From positions 5,208,001 through 5,272,000 of the forward strand of contig OW818685.1 in NCBI GenBank assembly GCA_942493245.1: a stretch of 64,000 bases of DNA, in the 5' to 3' direction. This DNA comes from DAOPYU01 sp942493245 (GTDB lineage: Bacteria; Sumerlaeota; Sumerlaeia; UBA8349). The position numbers were made by a program, and so were the translations under genes. Below are positions 35,721-44,213 of the stretch, in pieces (within the stretch, counting starts at the first letter, position 1; every line of letters starts with the position of its first letter). Below the pieces are notes generated by a model. That model ran no database searches, was not told where the DNA came from, and was given only the letters and a program-made list of their open reading frames with translations.

Positions 35721-36021
35721 TGTCCCATTTCCGACCGGCTGGGAACGTACCGCTGACACGGATCCCGGGTTATTCTGAGACTCGTTTTATTTTTCAAAGA
35801 TTTCATTGGAACATTCCCCTTCAGGCATTGTCTGTATGCGGGGAACGCCCTGGCGGGTTTGTTCTTGGATCGCAAGATAATCGGGAAGCGCTCTTTCTGT
35901 ACGCGAGAATGTTGGGAAATCTCCCGCGGCTCCCATTGGGGGCCGGGAGAACGGGGGAACTTCTGCATCTTCATCATGCCCGGAAAACGACGTCCCGGAG
36001 GGGCGAAAGGAGGTGACCACC
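35721..36021 (+). other. Leader region of the small lipoprotein cluster
   Basis: No gene or repeat was recognised; the promoter of the lipoprotein cluster must lie here or further upstream but no good match was seen. It ends in the perfect ribosome site AAAGGAGGTGA (36006-36016). Confidence 0.4.
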
Positions 36022-36105
36022 ATGTTCATCAAGGTTTTGTTGGGATTGAGTACTGTCCTGCTGGCGCTGGGCGCGTCAGGCTGCATCTTCATCTGCGACA
36101 AGTGA
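36022..36105 (+). CDS. Micro-lipoprotein 1 (27 residues)
   Basis: A 27-codon gene with the full anti-Shine-Dalgarno complement AAAGGAGGTGA five bases upstream. The peptide starts MFIKVLLGLSTVLLALG and ends its signal at lipobox ASGC, leaving a mature lipopeptide of only seven residues (CIFICDK) with a second Cys. It is one of three near-identical tandem genes. The conserved start, lipobox and ribosome site across the three copies show that these are real genes. The function is unknown; size and hydrophobicity recall entericidins, colicin lysis proteins or type I toxins. Confidence 0.85.
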   Translation: MFIKVLLGLSTVLLALGASGCIFICDK

Positions 36106-36207
36106 CACCCGGTTCCCTTGAATCTCAAGAGGGATTGTGTACCATCCGGCTGGCGCCCGGCACGGGCGGGTCATGTTCATTTGCGGGCAACGAAAGGAGG
36201 TGACACC

Positions 36208-36288
36208 ATGTTCATCAAAATGTTGTTGGGATTGAGCGCCGTCCTGCTGGCGCTGGGTACGTCGGGCTGCATGCTCATCTGCGAATAA
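36208..36288 (+). CDS. Micro-lipoprotein 2 (26 residues)
   Basis: Second copy, 26 codons, again behind AAAGGAGGTGA (36193-36203). The signal MFIKMLLGLSAVLLALG ends at lipobox TSGC; the mature peptide would be CMLICE. It differs from copy 1 in a few residues in the signal and more in the mature part. It lies 102 bases behind copy 1 and 17 bases before copy 3. Confidence 0.85.
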   Translation: MFIKMLLGLSAVLLALGTSGCMLICE

Positions 36289-36305
36289 GAGAAGGAGAGA
36301 ACACC

Positions 36306-36389
36306 ATGTTCATGAAGATTCTGTGGGGACTAAGCGCCGTTCTGCTGGCACTGGGCGTGGCCGGTTGCGTCTTGATCAACTTCGGCTGA
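36306..36389 (+). CDS. Micro-lipoprotein 3 (27 residues)
   Basis: Third copy, 27 codons, behind AAGGAGA. The signal MFMKILWGLSAVLLALG ends at lipobox VAGC; the mature peptide would be CVLINFG, without the second Cys of copies 1 and 2. The short 17-base gap to copy 2 makes co-translation likely. Confidence 0.82.
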   Translation: MFMKILWGLSAVLLALGVAGCVLINFG

Positions 36390-36435
36390 CGCAGGGTCTC
36401 GTGTCAACGGTCTTTGGAACGGAAGGAGGGATTAA

Positions 36436-36642
36436 ATGTCCAGACGAATTCTTGGAGGGGTGTGCATGGCCCTGCTGGTCGTCGGCGTGTCGGGATGCGC
36501 TGTGCTCGAAATCGGCTCCAACACTCACACGCATCACTATGGCGACAAGGAAACGGATCGGAAAGTCGAAGACCTGACCAAACGGGTGGAAGCGATCGAA
36601 AACCGGCAAGCCGGGGGCATCATGACTCCCCCTGCGCAATAA
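36436..36642 (+). CDS. Small lipoprotein with coiled-coil tail (68 residues)
   Basis: A 68-residue protein behind GGAAGGAGGG. Signal and lipobox VSGC give Cys21. The mature part begins AVLEIGSNTHTHHYGDKE, a His-rich stretch, then heptad-like DRKVEDLTKRVEAIENRQ, and ends MTPPAQ. The plan (lipidated Cys, short linker, one coiled-coil helix) is like Braun lipoprotein Lpp, but there is no C-terminal Lys for peptidoglycan linkage. It follows the three micro-lipoproteins by 46 bases. Confidence 0.85.
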   Translation: MSRRILGGVCMALLVVGVSGCAVLEIGSNTHTHHYGDKETDRKVEDLTKRVEAIENRQAGGIMTPPAQ

Positions 36643-36706
36643 GACGTTTCTTTTCGACCAGGGAACCGGTCCAACCCAATTGAAAGCATGGAGGAGGAAA
36701 CACAGC

Positions 36707-36907
36707 ATGAAAAAAACAATCGCAATGGTGGCTGTTTTGTCGCTGACAGTCGCACTGACAACCGGCTGCGGCGCCCTGAGTCTCTTCTCGAGCCAGCACA
36801 CGCACTACCACGACTCGGAGCAGACCAAACAAAAGGTTCAGGAGTTGGAAAAGCGGGTGGACCAACTGGAAAAATCCACAACAGAAAACCCGGTCCCCGG
36901 CAAGTGA
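36707..36907 (+). CDS. Small lipoprotein with coiled-coil tail (66 residues)
   Basis: A 66-residue relative of the preceding gene, behind GGAGGAGG. Signal MKKTIAMVAVLSLTVALTTG ends at lipobox TTGC. The mature part has the same build: SSQHTHYHDSEQT, then heptads KQKVQELEKRVDQLEK, and ends VPGK with a C-terminal Lys as in Lpp. The shared HTH(H/Y)(Y/H) stretch before the coil might bind metal. The pair may form mixed coiled-coil oligomers at the outer membrane; this is inference. Confidence 0.87.
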   Translation: MKKTIAMVAVLSLTVALTTGCGALSLFSSQHTHYHDSEQTKQKVQELEKRVDQLEKSTTENPVPGK

Positions 36908-36949
36908 GCGGATGGACTCCCGTTCAGATCGCGCGCGGAAAAAACTCGT

Positions 36950-37172
36950 TTTAAGACCACGGAAACACGAACGGCGTGAAGAGAACCTGCCGGTTCGTGT
37001 TTTTCGTGTTTTGGCATGGAAAAAAGGCTTCCTGATCCCCCTGGACCAGAACAGCCACGCCGAACATCTATACAAACAGAAAATGTTTAACCGCTAAAAA
37101 ATCGCCTTTCTGGGAGGGCGGGCGTCCCGCCCGCCTGAAAGAAAAACCGGACGATAGGCGTTCGACCGCGGT
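36950..37172. repeat. Two inverted repeats behind the lipoprotein cluster
   Basis: The first has arms of CACGAA / TTCGTG units (left about 36958-36974, right about 36991-37014). The second (37107-37172) is the GGCGGGCG hairpin element with its TCCGGACGATAGGCGTTC-like flank, inverted relative to 10490-10556. Nothing else is seen before the uppP stop at 37232. Confidence 0.75.
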
Positions 37173-37231
37173 TTTATGTTGAACTCTTCCTCCAGAAGAA
37201 TCCATGCCTGTCCCCGTTATCGGCAAACCGC

Positions 37232-38182
37232 TCAACCCCAGATCAGGTACACGCTGGTGACGATGGCGATGGCGATGCGGTAGTAGCCGAAAACCGCCAT
37301 GTCGCGTTTCTGCAGGTAAGCCACCAGCCATTTGACGGAAAGCGCCGCCGCGACAAAGGACATGACAAAACCGAGCAGCGCCGGTCCCAGGTCGTAGGCG
37401 GCGATGACCTCGCTTCCGCTCTTCAGCGCTTCATAGACCGTGGCCGCGCCGAGCGTGACCCCGCCCAGCAGGAAACTGAACTCGACCGCCGCCGCTGTCG
37501 GCAGGCCCACCAGCAGCCCGCCCAGAATGGTGACCAGGCTCCGGCTGGTTCCCGGCCACAGCGAGAGACACTGCATCAGTCCGATCAGCAGCGCTTGCCG
37601 GGGCGTCATGGCCGCCAGAGCGTCGCCCATCTGCGTGTGCCCGGATTCCTCCGCCGGTTTCCACCGCCAGAGGATCAGCACCACGCCCCCCACCACCCAC
37701 GCCGCCACAATCGGCCACGGCCCGAAAAGTACCTTCTTGATGGCCGAGTGAAACGCAAACCCCACGACCGCCGCGGGCAGAAACGCCAGAATCAGATTGA
37801 CCCCGATGCGCCACCCCGCCGTGTCTCGCCCAACCAGTCCGCGAATGATTTGCGCGACACGCCGCCAGAACAAACCGAGCACCGCCAGAATGGCCCCGGC
37901 CTGGATCATGATCGCGTAGGAGTCGGCGGCGGCTTTCGCCTCTTCCGATTCGGAAAGCCCGAGCAGGCGCTCGGCCAGAAGCAGGTGCCCCGTCGAACTG
38001 ACCGGCAGGTACTCGGTCACCCCCTCGATGATACCCAGCACGACCGCATCGAAGGAACTGAGAGTCGCCTTCTCCGCCGGTTCGGCAGCCGCGGGATCGG
38101 ACCGATCCGCGTCGAATCCGCAAAGAAAAAGAACGGCCAGCAAGGCCACGCCCGCCAGGGCGCCGGTCATTCGTTTCATCAT
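37232..38182 (-). CDS. uppP: Undecaprenyl-diphosphatase
   Basis: A 316-residue inner-membrane enzyme that recycles undecaprenyl pyrophosphate for peptidoglycan and other glycan synthesis. Signatures: GIIEGVTEYLPVSSTGHLLL (about residues 48-67) and LSLWPGTSRSLVTILGG. It is about 40 residues longer than usual; the extra N-terminus is a hydrophobic segment (GALAGVALLAVLFLCGF) and an Ala/Glu-rich linker. The start at 38182 follows a GGTGG stretch and remains somewhat uncertain. A promoter candidate lies at 38290-38319. Confidence 0.93.
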   Translation of the reverse strand: MMKRMTGALAGVALLAVLFLCGFDADRSDPAAAEPAEKATLSSFDAVVLGIIEGVTEYLPVSSTGHLLLAERLLGLSESEEAKAAADSYAIMIQAGAILAVLGLFWRRVAQIIRGLVGRDTAGWRIGVNLILAFLPAAVVGFAFHSAIKKVLFGPWPIVAAWVVGGVVLILWRWKPAEESGHTQMGDALAAMTPRQALLIGLMQCLSLWPGTSRSLVTILGGLLVGLPTAAAVEFSFLLGGVTLGAATVYEALKSGSEVIAAYDLGPALLGFVMSFVAAALSVKWLVAYLQKRDMAVFGYYRIAIAIVTSVYLIWG

Positions 38183-38289
38183 ATCCACCACAATCCTCTT
38201 TCCACAAATCGAGACGGTGGCACACCGTTTTTCTGCCCCACAGGCCCACCCTCCGTGCCTCAGCCACATGCAACGAAAAGGCCGCAAGT

Positions 38290-38319
38290 ACACTACTGCA
38301 TCCCGTGCGATATTTTCAA
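38290..38319 (-). promoter_or_regulatory. Candidate promoter of uppP
   Basis: On the minus strand TTGAAA (38314-38319), 18 bases and TAGTGT (38290-38295), about 108 bases before the start. Confidence 0.35.
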
Positions 38320-38566
38320 CCCGCATTTCCCGAGGAAAAAGACGGGGTATTCTGGATGGAAGCGCGGGAAAATCCAAAAATTCTGGTACAGCGTGACAGA
38401 CTCCCTGTTCATTGCCTCGGCAGGGATACGATCCAGTGTTTCGCAGGGTTTCTGGGCGCTTCAGCTTTGCCGGTCTCCTTCCAGGAATGGACCGAAGTGA
38501 CAGACAGAGAGATTCCACCCGATCGGGCCGGTGAGCGCCCGCACACACGAAGAACAGGAAAAGGTG

Positions 38567-38785
38567 GCCTGCTTCAGCAGGCTATTCTTTGCCCCCTGCT
38601 TCAGCAGGGGGGGCAGGTAGGATTCCCTCCATTTCCTGAAGCGCGCTTCAGCGCGGCTTCCCTGGAATCGCTTCACGCCCGGTCATCCGAAAGAAAGCCC
38701 GGCTGAAGCCGGCTTTGAAAAGGAGAAAAAGTCGGAAACACCCCGCCTGAAGGCGGGTGCAAAGAAGAGCCCGCTGAAGCGGGCT
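38567..38785. repeat. Array of six hairpins with constant TTCA/TGAA loops
   Basis: Three hairpins with loop TTCA come first: stems GCCTGC/GCAGGC (38567-38582), CCCCCTGC/GCAGGGGG (38592-38611), CGCGC/GCGCG with an outer GAAG/CTTC (38638-38660). Three with loop TGAA follow: CCGGC/GCCGG (38699-38712), CCCGCC/GGCGGG (38742-38757), GCCCGC/GCGGGC (38769-38784). Stem sequences differ in each while pairing and the C-loop-G closure are kept. The array fills most of the gap between uppP and rlmN. Confidence 0.85.
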
Positions 38786-38854
38786 GAGCCGCCTTTTCTC
38801 AACACAACGACTTCTGGATTCTCTTGGATGGAACCGACAATCTCCGAAAGAAGG

Positions 38855-38883
38855 TTGCGTGCCTTAGACGGGGTTGGTACGCT
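38855..38883 (+). promoter_or_regulatory. Candidate promoter of rlmN
   Basis: TTGCGT (38855-38860), 17 bases, TACGCT (38878-38883), 88 bases before the rlmN start. Confidence 0.3.
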
Positions 38884-38970
38884 GGAATTCAGAGCGTCCC
38901 GTCGTGGGCGCCGACGCCGGACGCGACAATCCGGTCGTGGACTCGATACGGCAAGGAAGAAGTGTCTCTC

Positions 38971-40104
38971 ATGGAACCCGAAGTTTCCCCCCTCCCGCCC
39001 CTGCGCGCCCTGGATCTGCCGGCGATGGCGGCGTTCTTCCAACGGGAAGGATACCCCGCCTTCCGCGCCCGTCAGGTCTTTCAATGGGTGTTCGAGAAAG
39101 GGGTCTGCGACTTTGACAGCATGACCAACCTGCCCAAAGACCTCCGGGCGTTCCTGGCCAGCCACTGCACACTCGGAGGTTTGCGCCATGCCGAAACGGT
39201 GGGAGAGCCGCACGAGACGCAGAAATTGCTCTTCGAGACCGCCGACGGCGAGTGGGTCGAAAGCGTCCTGATGCGTGACGACGGAACCTACAACGACGAC
39301 GAGGAACCCGACCCCGCTCCCAAAGGCAGCACTCCGCCGAAAGAGCGGCTGAGTCTTTGCGTGTCGAGTCAGATCGGGTGCCCCCTCGGGTGCGTGTTCT
39401 GCATGACGGGCCACGGCGGGTTCCGCCGCCAGCTGACCGTGGATGAAATCCTCGATCAGGTTCTGACCGCCCGTCGCCTGACAGACGAAACGGAACAACT
39501 GAGCAATCTGGTCTTCATGGGCATGGGCGAGCCGATGCTGAACCTGCGGGCGGTGCTCCCGGCCCTGCGCCTGCTCACCTCGCCTCAGGCGTTCAAGATC
39601 GCCACGCGCCGCGTCACCGTCTCGACGGCGGGCGTCATCCCCGGCATTGACGAACTGGCCCGGGCCGACATCGGCGTCAACCTGGCCGTGTCGCTCAACG
39701 CCACCACGCAAAAGGTTCGCGACCAGATCATGCCCGGGTGCCGCAAGTGGCCGATTTCCGACCTGCTCGACGCGTGCCGCCGCTTCCCGCTGGCCAAACG
39801 GCGGCGCATCACGTTTGAATACGTCCTGCTGCGCGGCGTCAACGACACACCGGACGACCTGCGCCGCCTGACCGCGATGCTGCGCGACATTCCCTGCAAG
39901 ATCAACCTGATCCTCTACAATGCCGACCCGGCGTTGGGATACGCGCCCACCCCCGAGGCCGAGGCCGAGCGGTTCCGCCAGGCGCTGGTCGAAGCGCACC
40001 ACACCGTGAGTCTGCGACGCAGCAAGGGCCAGCGCTTCAAAGCCGCCTGCGGCCAGCTCGCCGCGCACGCGCGCCAGCGCGAAGCGGATGAGACACGGGA
40101 TTGA
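38971..40104 (+). CDS. rlmN: 23S rRNA/tRNA adenine-2 methyltransferase
   Basis: A 377-residue radical-SAM enzyme that methylates A2503 of 23S rRNA and A37 of some tRNAs. The cluster motif CPLGCVFCMTG, GEPMLN, ISTAG-like VSTAGVIPGI, LNATTQ and the C-terminal LRRSKGQRFKAACGQL with the catalytic Cys are all present. Residues about 105-120 hold a short acidic/Pro insertion (DDEEPDPAPKG). AAGGAAGAAG before the ATG supports the start. Confidence 0.94.
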   Translation: MEPEVSPLPPLRALDLPAMAAFFQREGYPAFRARQVFQWVFEKGVCDFDSMTNLPKDLRAFLASHCTLGGLRHAETVGEPHETQKLLFETADGEWVESVLMRDDGTYNDDEEPDPAPKGSTPPKERLSLCVSSQIGCPLGCVFCMTGHGGFRRQLTVDEILDQVLTARRLTDETEQLSNLVFMGMGEPMLNLRAVLPALRLLTSPQAFKIATRRVTVSTAGVIPGIDELARADIGVNLAVSLNATTQKVRDQIMPGCRKWPISDLLDACRRFPLAKRRRITFEYVLLRGVNDTPDDLRRLTAMLRDIPCKINLILYNADPALGYAPTPEAEAERFRQALVEAHHTVSLRRSKGQRFKAACGQLAAHARQREADETRD

Positions 40105-40164
40105 TGCGGAGTAGTATTGAGAGGGAGACTCATAACAGGACTTCTTTCAGAAATCGTGAAAAAT

Positions 40165-40245
40165 TTTTAGACAGGATTTACATGATTGACAAGATGAGGA
40201 GGGTTCCGGATCACATCTTGTCAATCTTGTAAATCCTGTCCAATT
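40165..40245. repeat. 27-bp near-perfect inverted repeat
   Basis: Arms at 40170-40196 and 40214-40240 pair at 26 of 27 positions around a 17-base loop. The arms are made of ATCTTGTC / AATCCTGTC-like units of about nine bases. It lies 65 bases behind rlmN; no T run follows. Confidence 0.9.
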
Positions 40246-40358
40246 CTTCTATATTAGCATCCCCTTATGATTCCCCTCCGGTAAGCCGATCCGGAACCGA
40301 AGCAAAACGAGTCGAGGTTCGAAAACCCTTTGAACCCGGTCGATCTGCGTCCAGAAAA

Positions 40359-42242
40359 ATGGGAGAAACCGACAAAATGATGCAGGAAGAAGCCGCGTGG
40401 CTGGCGATGGTCAAAAAGATCACTTTGGGTTATCGGGTCGAAATGCCGGGAGGTGACAACGAGGACCGGCCTGATCGGGGAACCCCGGAATACGAGAAAG
40501 ATCTGGAAGAATACCGAAAATTCAGGGACAATCTTCTTTCCAGATTGTATCGCAATGGGGAAGAACTCGATTGTGACGGTTACTTTCTGAGCGACTGTAC
40601 CCCCATGCTTCTCAAGTGTCTGGAGGATATTCATCTTCCCATTCTGCAGACCTTTTCCAGAGAGTTTGATTTCTCGCTCAACATCGGAATTTTCTGCAAT
40701 ACGATCGGCGGCCGGGTTCAACCGGTCTTTATCCACCGGGACTTTCTGTTAAAGGAAGAACTGAAGAGTCTTGAAGTTGCGATTTCGGATTACCCGACCC
40801 ATGACATGGATGAACACGATATTGTCGGATTTCTGGAGACCTTCCCCAATGTTTCCCATCGGATTTTCCCGATCTCAAAGAAGGAGATCAAAACGTGGGA
40901 CTGGAAACAGCAGTTTTTTCTCCGCTTGCGGAAAGGACAATGGGGTGGCGAGGAAGTTGGAGGGGAAGCGGTTGAAAACAAGGGGGAGATCGTCTTTCAG
41001 TATGCGGGAGAAGTGGGTTTGCTCGGGGCGTCCCTGGACCCCTGCGTGAAAACGTGGCTTCCCCAGATCGAGGCCGACTTTCGGGTGGACCGGGAGAAAA
41101 TCGAACGCCACCCCGGCGAGTGGCGGGTGGAGTGCCACGTCCTCTTCACCTCTTATTATGGCACCTGTAATTTTCATGCCGAATCCTGCCTGCGTCCGAT
41201 TCTCGATCTTCTGAACGCCTCGGGCGTATTTATTTACTTCGAGCCGATGTGGATTGACCGAAAAAACCGGGAGGCTCTACAGGTGACAGAAAAGAACCCG
41301 TCGGAGATTTCGGTGGCCGCGCTCCAAAACGACCGAAAGAAACGGAAGGACGATGAAAATCTGGCGATGGTCCGGGAGATGGGGTTCACGGTCCTGGCCG
41401 AAATGCCGGGCTACGACCGAGAGGAACACGAGGAGCCGACCGAGGAATACGACCAATTTCTGAAAGAACTTCGTGTCCGATTGCATCCGGACCATCCGCA
41501 TGGTTTCTCAGAAAGTATTTTTCTCACCGATTGCTCGGAAGTCTTGCCGGAATTCCTGGGACTTCTGGATATACCGGCCCTGGTGGAGGTCGCTCACGAA
41601 TACGATTCCTGGATCAACCTCTCGGTCTATTCGGAAACGGTCGGCGCCCGGGTACAACCGGTGTTCATCCCCCGGGAGTTCTTCTACCGGAGTGAACTGG
41701 ACGGCATCGAGATTGCCCTCGAAAATTGTGAGAGCTACGACCTGAAACGTCAGGCGTTCCGGGACTGTATCGAAGCGGACCCGAACGTGTGCGTCCATCT
41801 TTCCCCCCTGCCGATGGCGGAAATCGAGGAATGGGCCGATTGCGAGGGGCAGCACTCGCTCTATCTGAAGAAAACGCGGTCGGGCCTAAATGAAAAGGAT
41901 GCGAACTCTCCGGACGAGAACGGTGGAATCGGTTTTCACTACTCCGGCGAGATCATGCAGCAGTCGGACGACTGTGTCGAGTCCTGGATACCCAAAATCA
42001 AAGAAGACTTGAACGCAAACCGCGAGCGACTGGAAAAACAGGAGGGCGAGTGGCGGGTCGAGTGCCATGTCGCGTTCACCACACCGGACGGCTTCTGCTC
42101 TTTCTACGCCAAGTCGAGTTTTCGCCCGATCCTCAATCTTCTGGACGCGCCCGGTGTGTTTTTCTATTTCGAGCCGATGTGGCTGGACCGGGAAAACCAA
42201 CAGGCCCTGCGGGTGACCTGTAAACCTAAGAATAGCGGTTGA
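40359..42242 (+). CDS. Unknown protein made of two homologous halves
   Basis: A 627-residue, acidic, soluble protein with no signal peptide or membrane helix. Two units of about 300 residues repeat: each has AMV near its start followed by AEMPG/VEMPG, a SDCT/TDCS turn, RVQPVFI(H/P)R(D/E)F, WRVECHV, a Cys/Phe/Tyr stretch, and ends with a PILDLL/PILNLL and YFEPMW(I/L)DR motif. No family was recognised; tandem fusion of one domain is clear. The stop codon lies inside the following GCGCCAACGGCGC repeat element, so the last residues may have been set by the repeat. Confidence 0.75.
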   Translation: MGETDKMMQEEAAWLAMVKKITLGYRVEMPGGDNEDRPDRGTPEYEKDLEEYRKFRDNLLSRLYRNGEELDCDGYFLSDCTPMLLKCLEDIHLPILQTFSREFDFSLNIGIFCNTIGGRVQPVFIHRDFLLKEELKSLEVAISDYPTHDMDEHDIVGFLETFPNVSHRIFPISKKEIKTWDWKQQFFLRLRKGQWGGEEVGGEAVENKGEIVFQYAGEVGLLGASLDPCVKTWLPQIEADFRVDREKIERHPGEWRVECHVLFTSYYGTCNFHAESCLRPILDLLNASGVFIYFEPMWIDRKNREALQVTEKNPSEISVAALQNDRKKRKDDENLAMVREMGFTVLAEMPGYDREEHEEPTEEYDQFLKELRVRLHPDHPHGFSESIFLTDCSEVLPEFLGLLDIPALVEVAHEYDSWINLSVYSETVGARVQPVFIPREFFYRSELDGIEIALENCESYDLKRQAFRDCIEADPNVCVHLSPLPMAEIEEWADCEGQHSLYLKKTRSGLNEKDANSPDENGGIGFHYSGEIMQQSDDCVESWIPKIKEDLNANRERLEKQEGEWRVECHVAFTTPDGFCSFYAKSSFRPILNLLDAPGVFFYFEPMWLDRENQQALRVTCKPKNSG

Positions 42243-42460
42243 GCGCCAACGGCGCGGATTTATACCAGCCAGGGGCAAGCGCAGCGTCGCCCCAGGACAG
42301 GTGTCCCTTTTTCTCATAAGGGCTGAAGGCCCGATCTATGAAAAGGGGCAAAACATCTGAATAGAAAGGGCTTTCAGCCCTTTTGGGGGAAGAGGGGCCA
42401 CGGAACCCAGGGCGACGCTTCGCTCTGCCCTGGGCTGACATGAACCGCCCTGTCAGGGCT
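42236..42460. repeat. GCGCC / CTGGGGC / GGGCTGAAGGCCC element, copy 3
   Basis: The element starts within the last codons of the preceding gene and carries GCGCCAACGGCGC (42243-42255), a GGGGC.../GCCCC stem up to about 42295, GGGCTGAAGGCCC (about 42330-42342) and an inverted GGGCTTTCAGCCC (about 42368-42380). A further CAGGGCG...CGCCCTG hairpin follows around 42405-42435. Confidence 0.8.
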
Positions 42461-42573
42461 GGGGCCGGATCGGGATTTAGGTCCGTATGCATACACTCTC
42501 CCTCAAAATCGACGCAAACGACAGGGATATTGCGAGAGAATAGTATAAAAACCGATCTTTTCTACCCCGCACT

Positions 42574-42622
42574 ACATGAAAGGCGCGAAAACCACATTAT
42601 GTAGTTTTCGCGCCTTTCGTAT
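42574..42622. repeat. 20-bp near-perfect inverted repeat, possible terminator of gnd
   Basis: Arms 42578-42597 and 42599-42618 pair at 19 of 20 positions. The arms contain GGCGCGAAAAC / GTTTTCGCGCC. It lies about 70 bases past the gnd stop on the minus strand. Confidence 0.75.
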
Positions 42623-42690
42623 ATTTCGGGGTTCTCTTGGTTCTCGTTCCCGGTTACACTCCGTTTCCGGCGGATCAATCCCATTCCATT

Positions 42691-44142
42691 TTACACCACA
42701 TAGGTCGAGGCGCTGGTCGAGCCGCCGCGGCCGGTCCAGTTGGTGTGGTGGAACTCCTTGCGCGGACGATCCACGCGTTCGTAGGTGTGCGCGCCGAAGT
42801 AGTCGCGCTGGGCCTGAAGCAGATTGGCCGGCAGACGCTCGGAGCGGTAGCCGTCAAAGAATGCCAGCGCACACGAGATGGCGGGCATCGGAATGCCCAG
42901 GCCAATCGCTGTGGTCACCACCCGCCGCCAGGCGCCCTGCGCCTTCTCGACCGCATCCTTGAAGAACGGATCGAGCAGCAGGTTGGGCAGGTCCGGGTTG
43001 TGCTCGAACGCCTCTTTGATTTTACCGAGGAAGACCGAGCGGATGATGCACCCGCCGCGCCACATCAGGGCGATGCCGCCGTAGTTCAGGTGCCAGCCGT
43101 TTGTCTGGGCGGCGGCGCGCATGAGTTGATAGCCCTGAGCGTACGAGACAATCTTCGAGGCGTAGAGCGCCTGACGCAGATCGTCCACCAGGGCCTTCTT
43201 ATCGCCGGTGAAAGGCGTTGTGACCGCTTTGATCTGTCGGGAGGCCTCGACCCGCTCGTCCTTGAGCGCCGAGAGACACCGCGCAAACACCGCCTCACCG
43301 ATGAGGGTCAGGGGCATGCCTTCGTCGAGCGCGGCGATGGCGGTCCACTTGCCGGTGCCCTTCTGCCCCGCCGTGTCGAGGATCAGGTCCACGACCGCCT
43401 GGCCGTTTTCGTCCTTGTACGCCAGAATGTCGCGGGTGATCTCGATGAGATAGGATCCCAGTTCGCCCTCGTTCCATTCCTTGAAAACCTGGTGCATTTC
43501 GGCGTTGGTGAGACCCAGCCCGTCGCGCATCAGATGGTAGGTCTCGCAGATCAGCTGCATGTCCCCGTATTCGATCCCGTTGTGGACCATCTTGACGAAG
43601 TGGCCCGCGCCGTTTTCCCCCACCCAGTCGCAGCACGGCTCGCCCTCTTCGGTCTGGGCGCAGATCGCCTGAAAGATCGGTTTGACAGCCGGCCACGCGG
43701 CGGGCGATCCACCGGGCATGATCGAAGGGCCGAGCAACGCCCCTTCTTCGCCACCCGAGACGCCCGTGCCGATGTAGAGTTTGCCCTGAAATTCGACATA
43801 GCGCGTGCGGCGGATCGTATCGGGGAAGTGCGAGTTCCCACCGTCAATGATGATGTCCCCCTCTTCGAGATGGGGCAACACCTGTCCGATGAAATCGTCC
43901 ACCGCGCCCCCGGCTTTCACCATGAGCATGACCTTGCGAGGCCGTTTGAGGTTGGCGACCAGATCCTCTATCGAGTGGCAGCCGATGATGTTTTTCCCCT
44001 GGGCGCGCCCGTTCACGAAATCGTCCACTTTCGAGGTGGTCCGGTTGAAACACGCGACCGTGAACCCCTTGCTTTCCATGTTCAGAATCAGGTTTTCTCC
44101 CATCACCGCCAACCCGATGACCCCCATGTCCGCTTTGCTCAT
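42691..44142 (-). CDS. gnd: 6-phosphogluconate dehydrogenase (decarboxylating)
   Basis: A 483-residue enzyme of the oxidative pentose phosphate pathway, converting 6-phosphogluconate to ribulose-5-phosphate with NADP. GVIGLAVMGENLILNM is the nucleotide-binding loop, FNRTTSKVDDF suits NADP, GGSNHFPDT-type GGNSHFPDT and GVSGGEEGALLGPSIMPGG hold the substrate site, and HFVKMVHNGIEYGDMQL carries the catalytic Lys. Full length. A GGGAGAAAGG stretch precedes the start. Confidence 0.95.
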   Translation of the reverse strand: MSKADMGVIGLAVMGENLILNMESKGFTVACFNRTTSKVDDFVNGRAQGKNIIGCHSIEDLVANLKRPRKVMLMVKAGGAVDDFIGQVLPHLEEGDIIIDGGNSHFPDTIRRTRYVEFQGKLYIGTGVSGGEEGALLGPSIMPGGSPAAWPAVKPIFQAICAQTEEGEPCCDWVGENGAGHFVKMVHNGIEYGDMQLICETYHLMRDGLGLTNAEMHQVFKEWNEGELGSYLIEITRDILAYKDENGQAVVDLILDTAGQKGTGKWTAIAALDEGMPLTLIGEAVFARCLSALKDERVEASRQIKAVTTPFTGDKKALVDDLRQALYASKIVSYAQGYQLMRAAAQTNGWHLNYGGIALMWRGGCIIRSVFLGKIKEAFEHNPDLPNLLLDPFFKDAVEKAQGAWRRVVTTAIGLGIPMPAISCALAFFDGYRSERLPANLLQAQRDYFGAHTYERVDRPRKEFHHTNWTGRGGSTSASTYVV

Positions 44143-44213
44143 GATCGAAATCCTTTCTCCCTTTCTCGTGCGATTCTATTGTGGCTGTTTGTTCAGCAAT
44201 ATCTGAATACTCG

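Noticed and set aside
38567..38785. CRISPR-like array
   Set aside because: The repeats are short hairpins with different stems and irregular spacing; there is no constant repeat of 24-37 bases and no cas gene.
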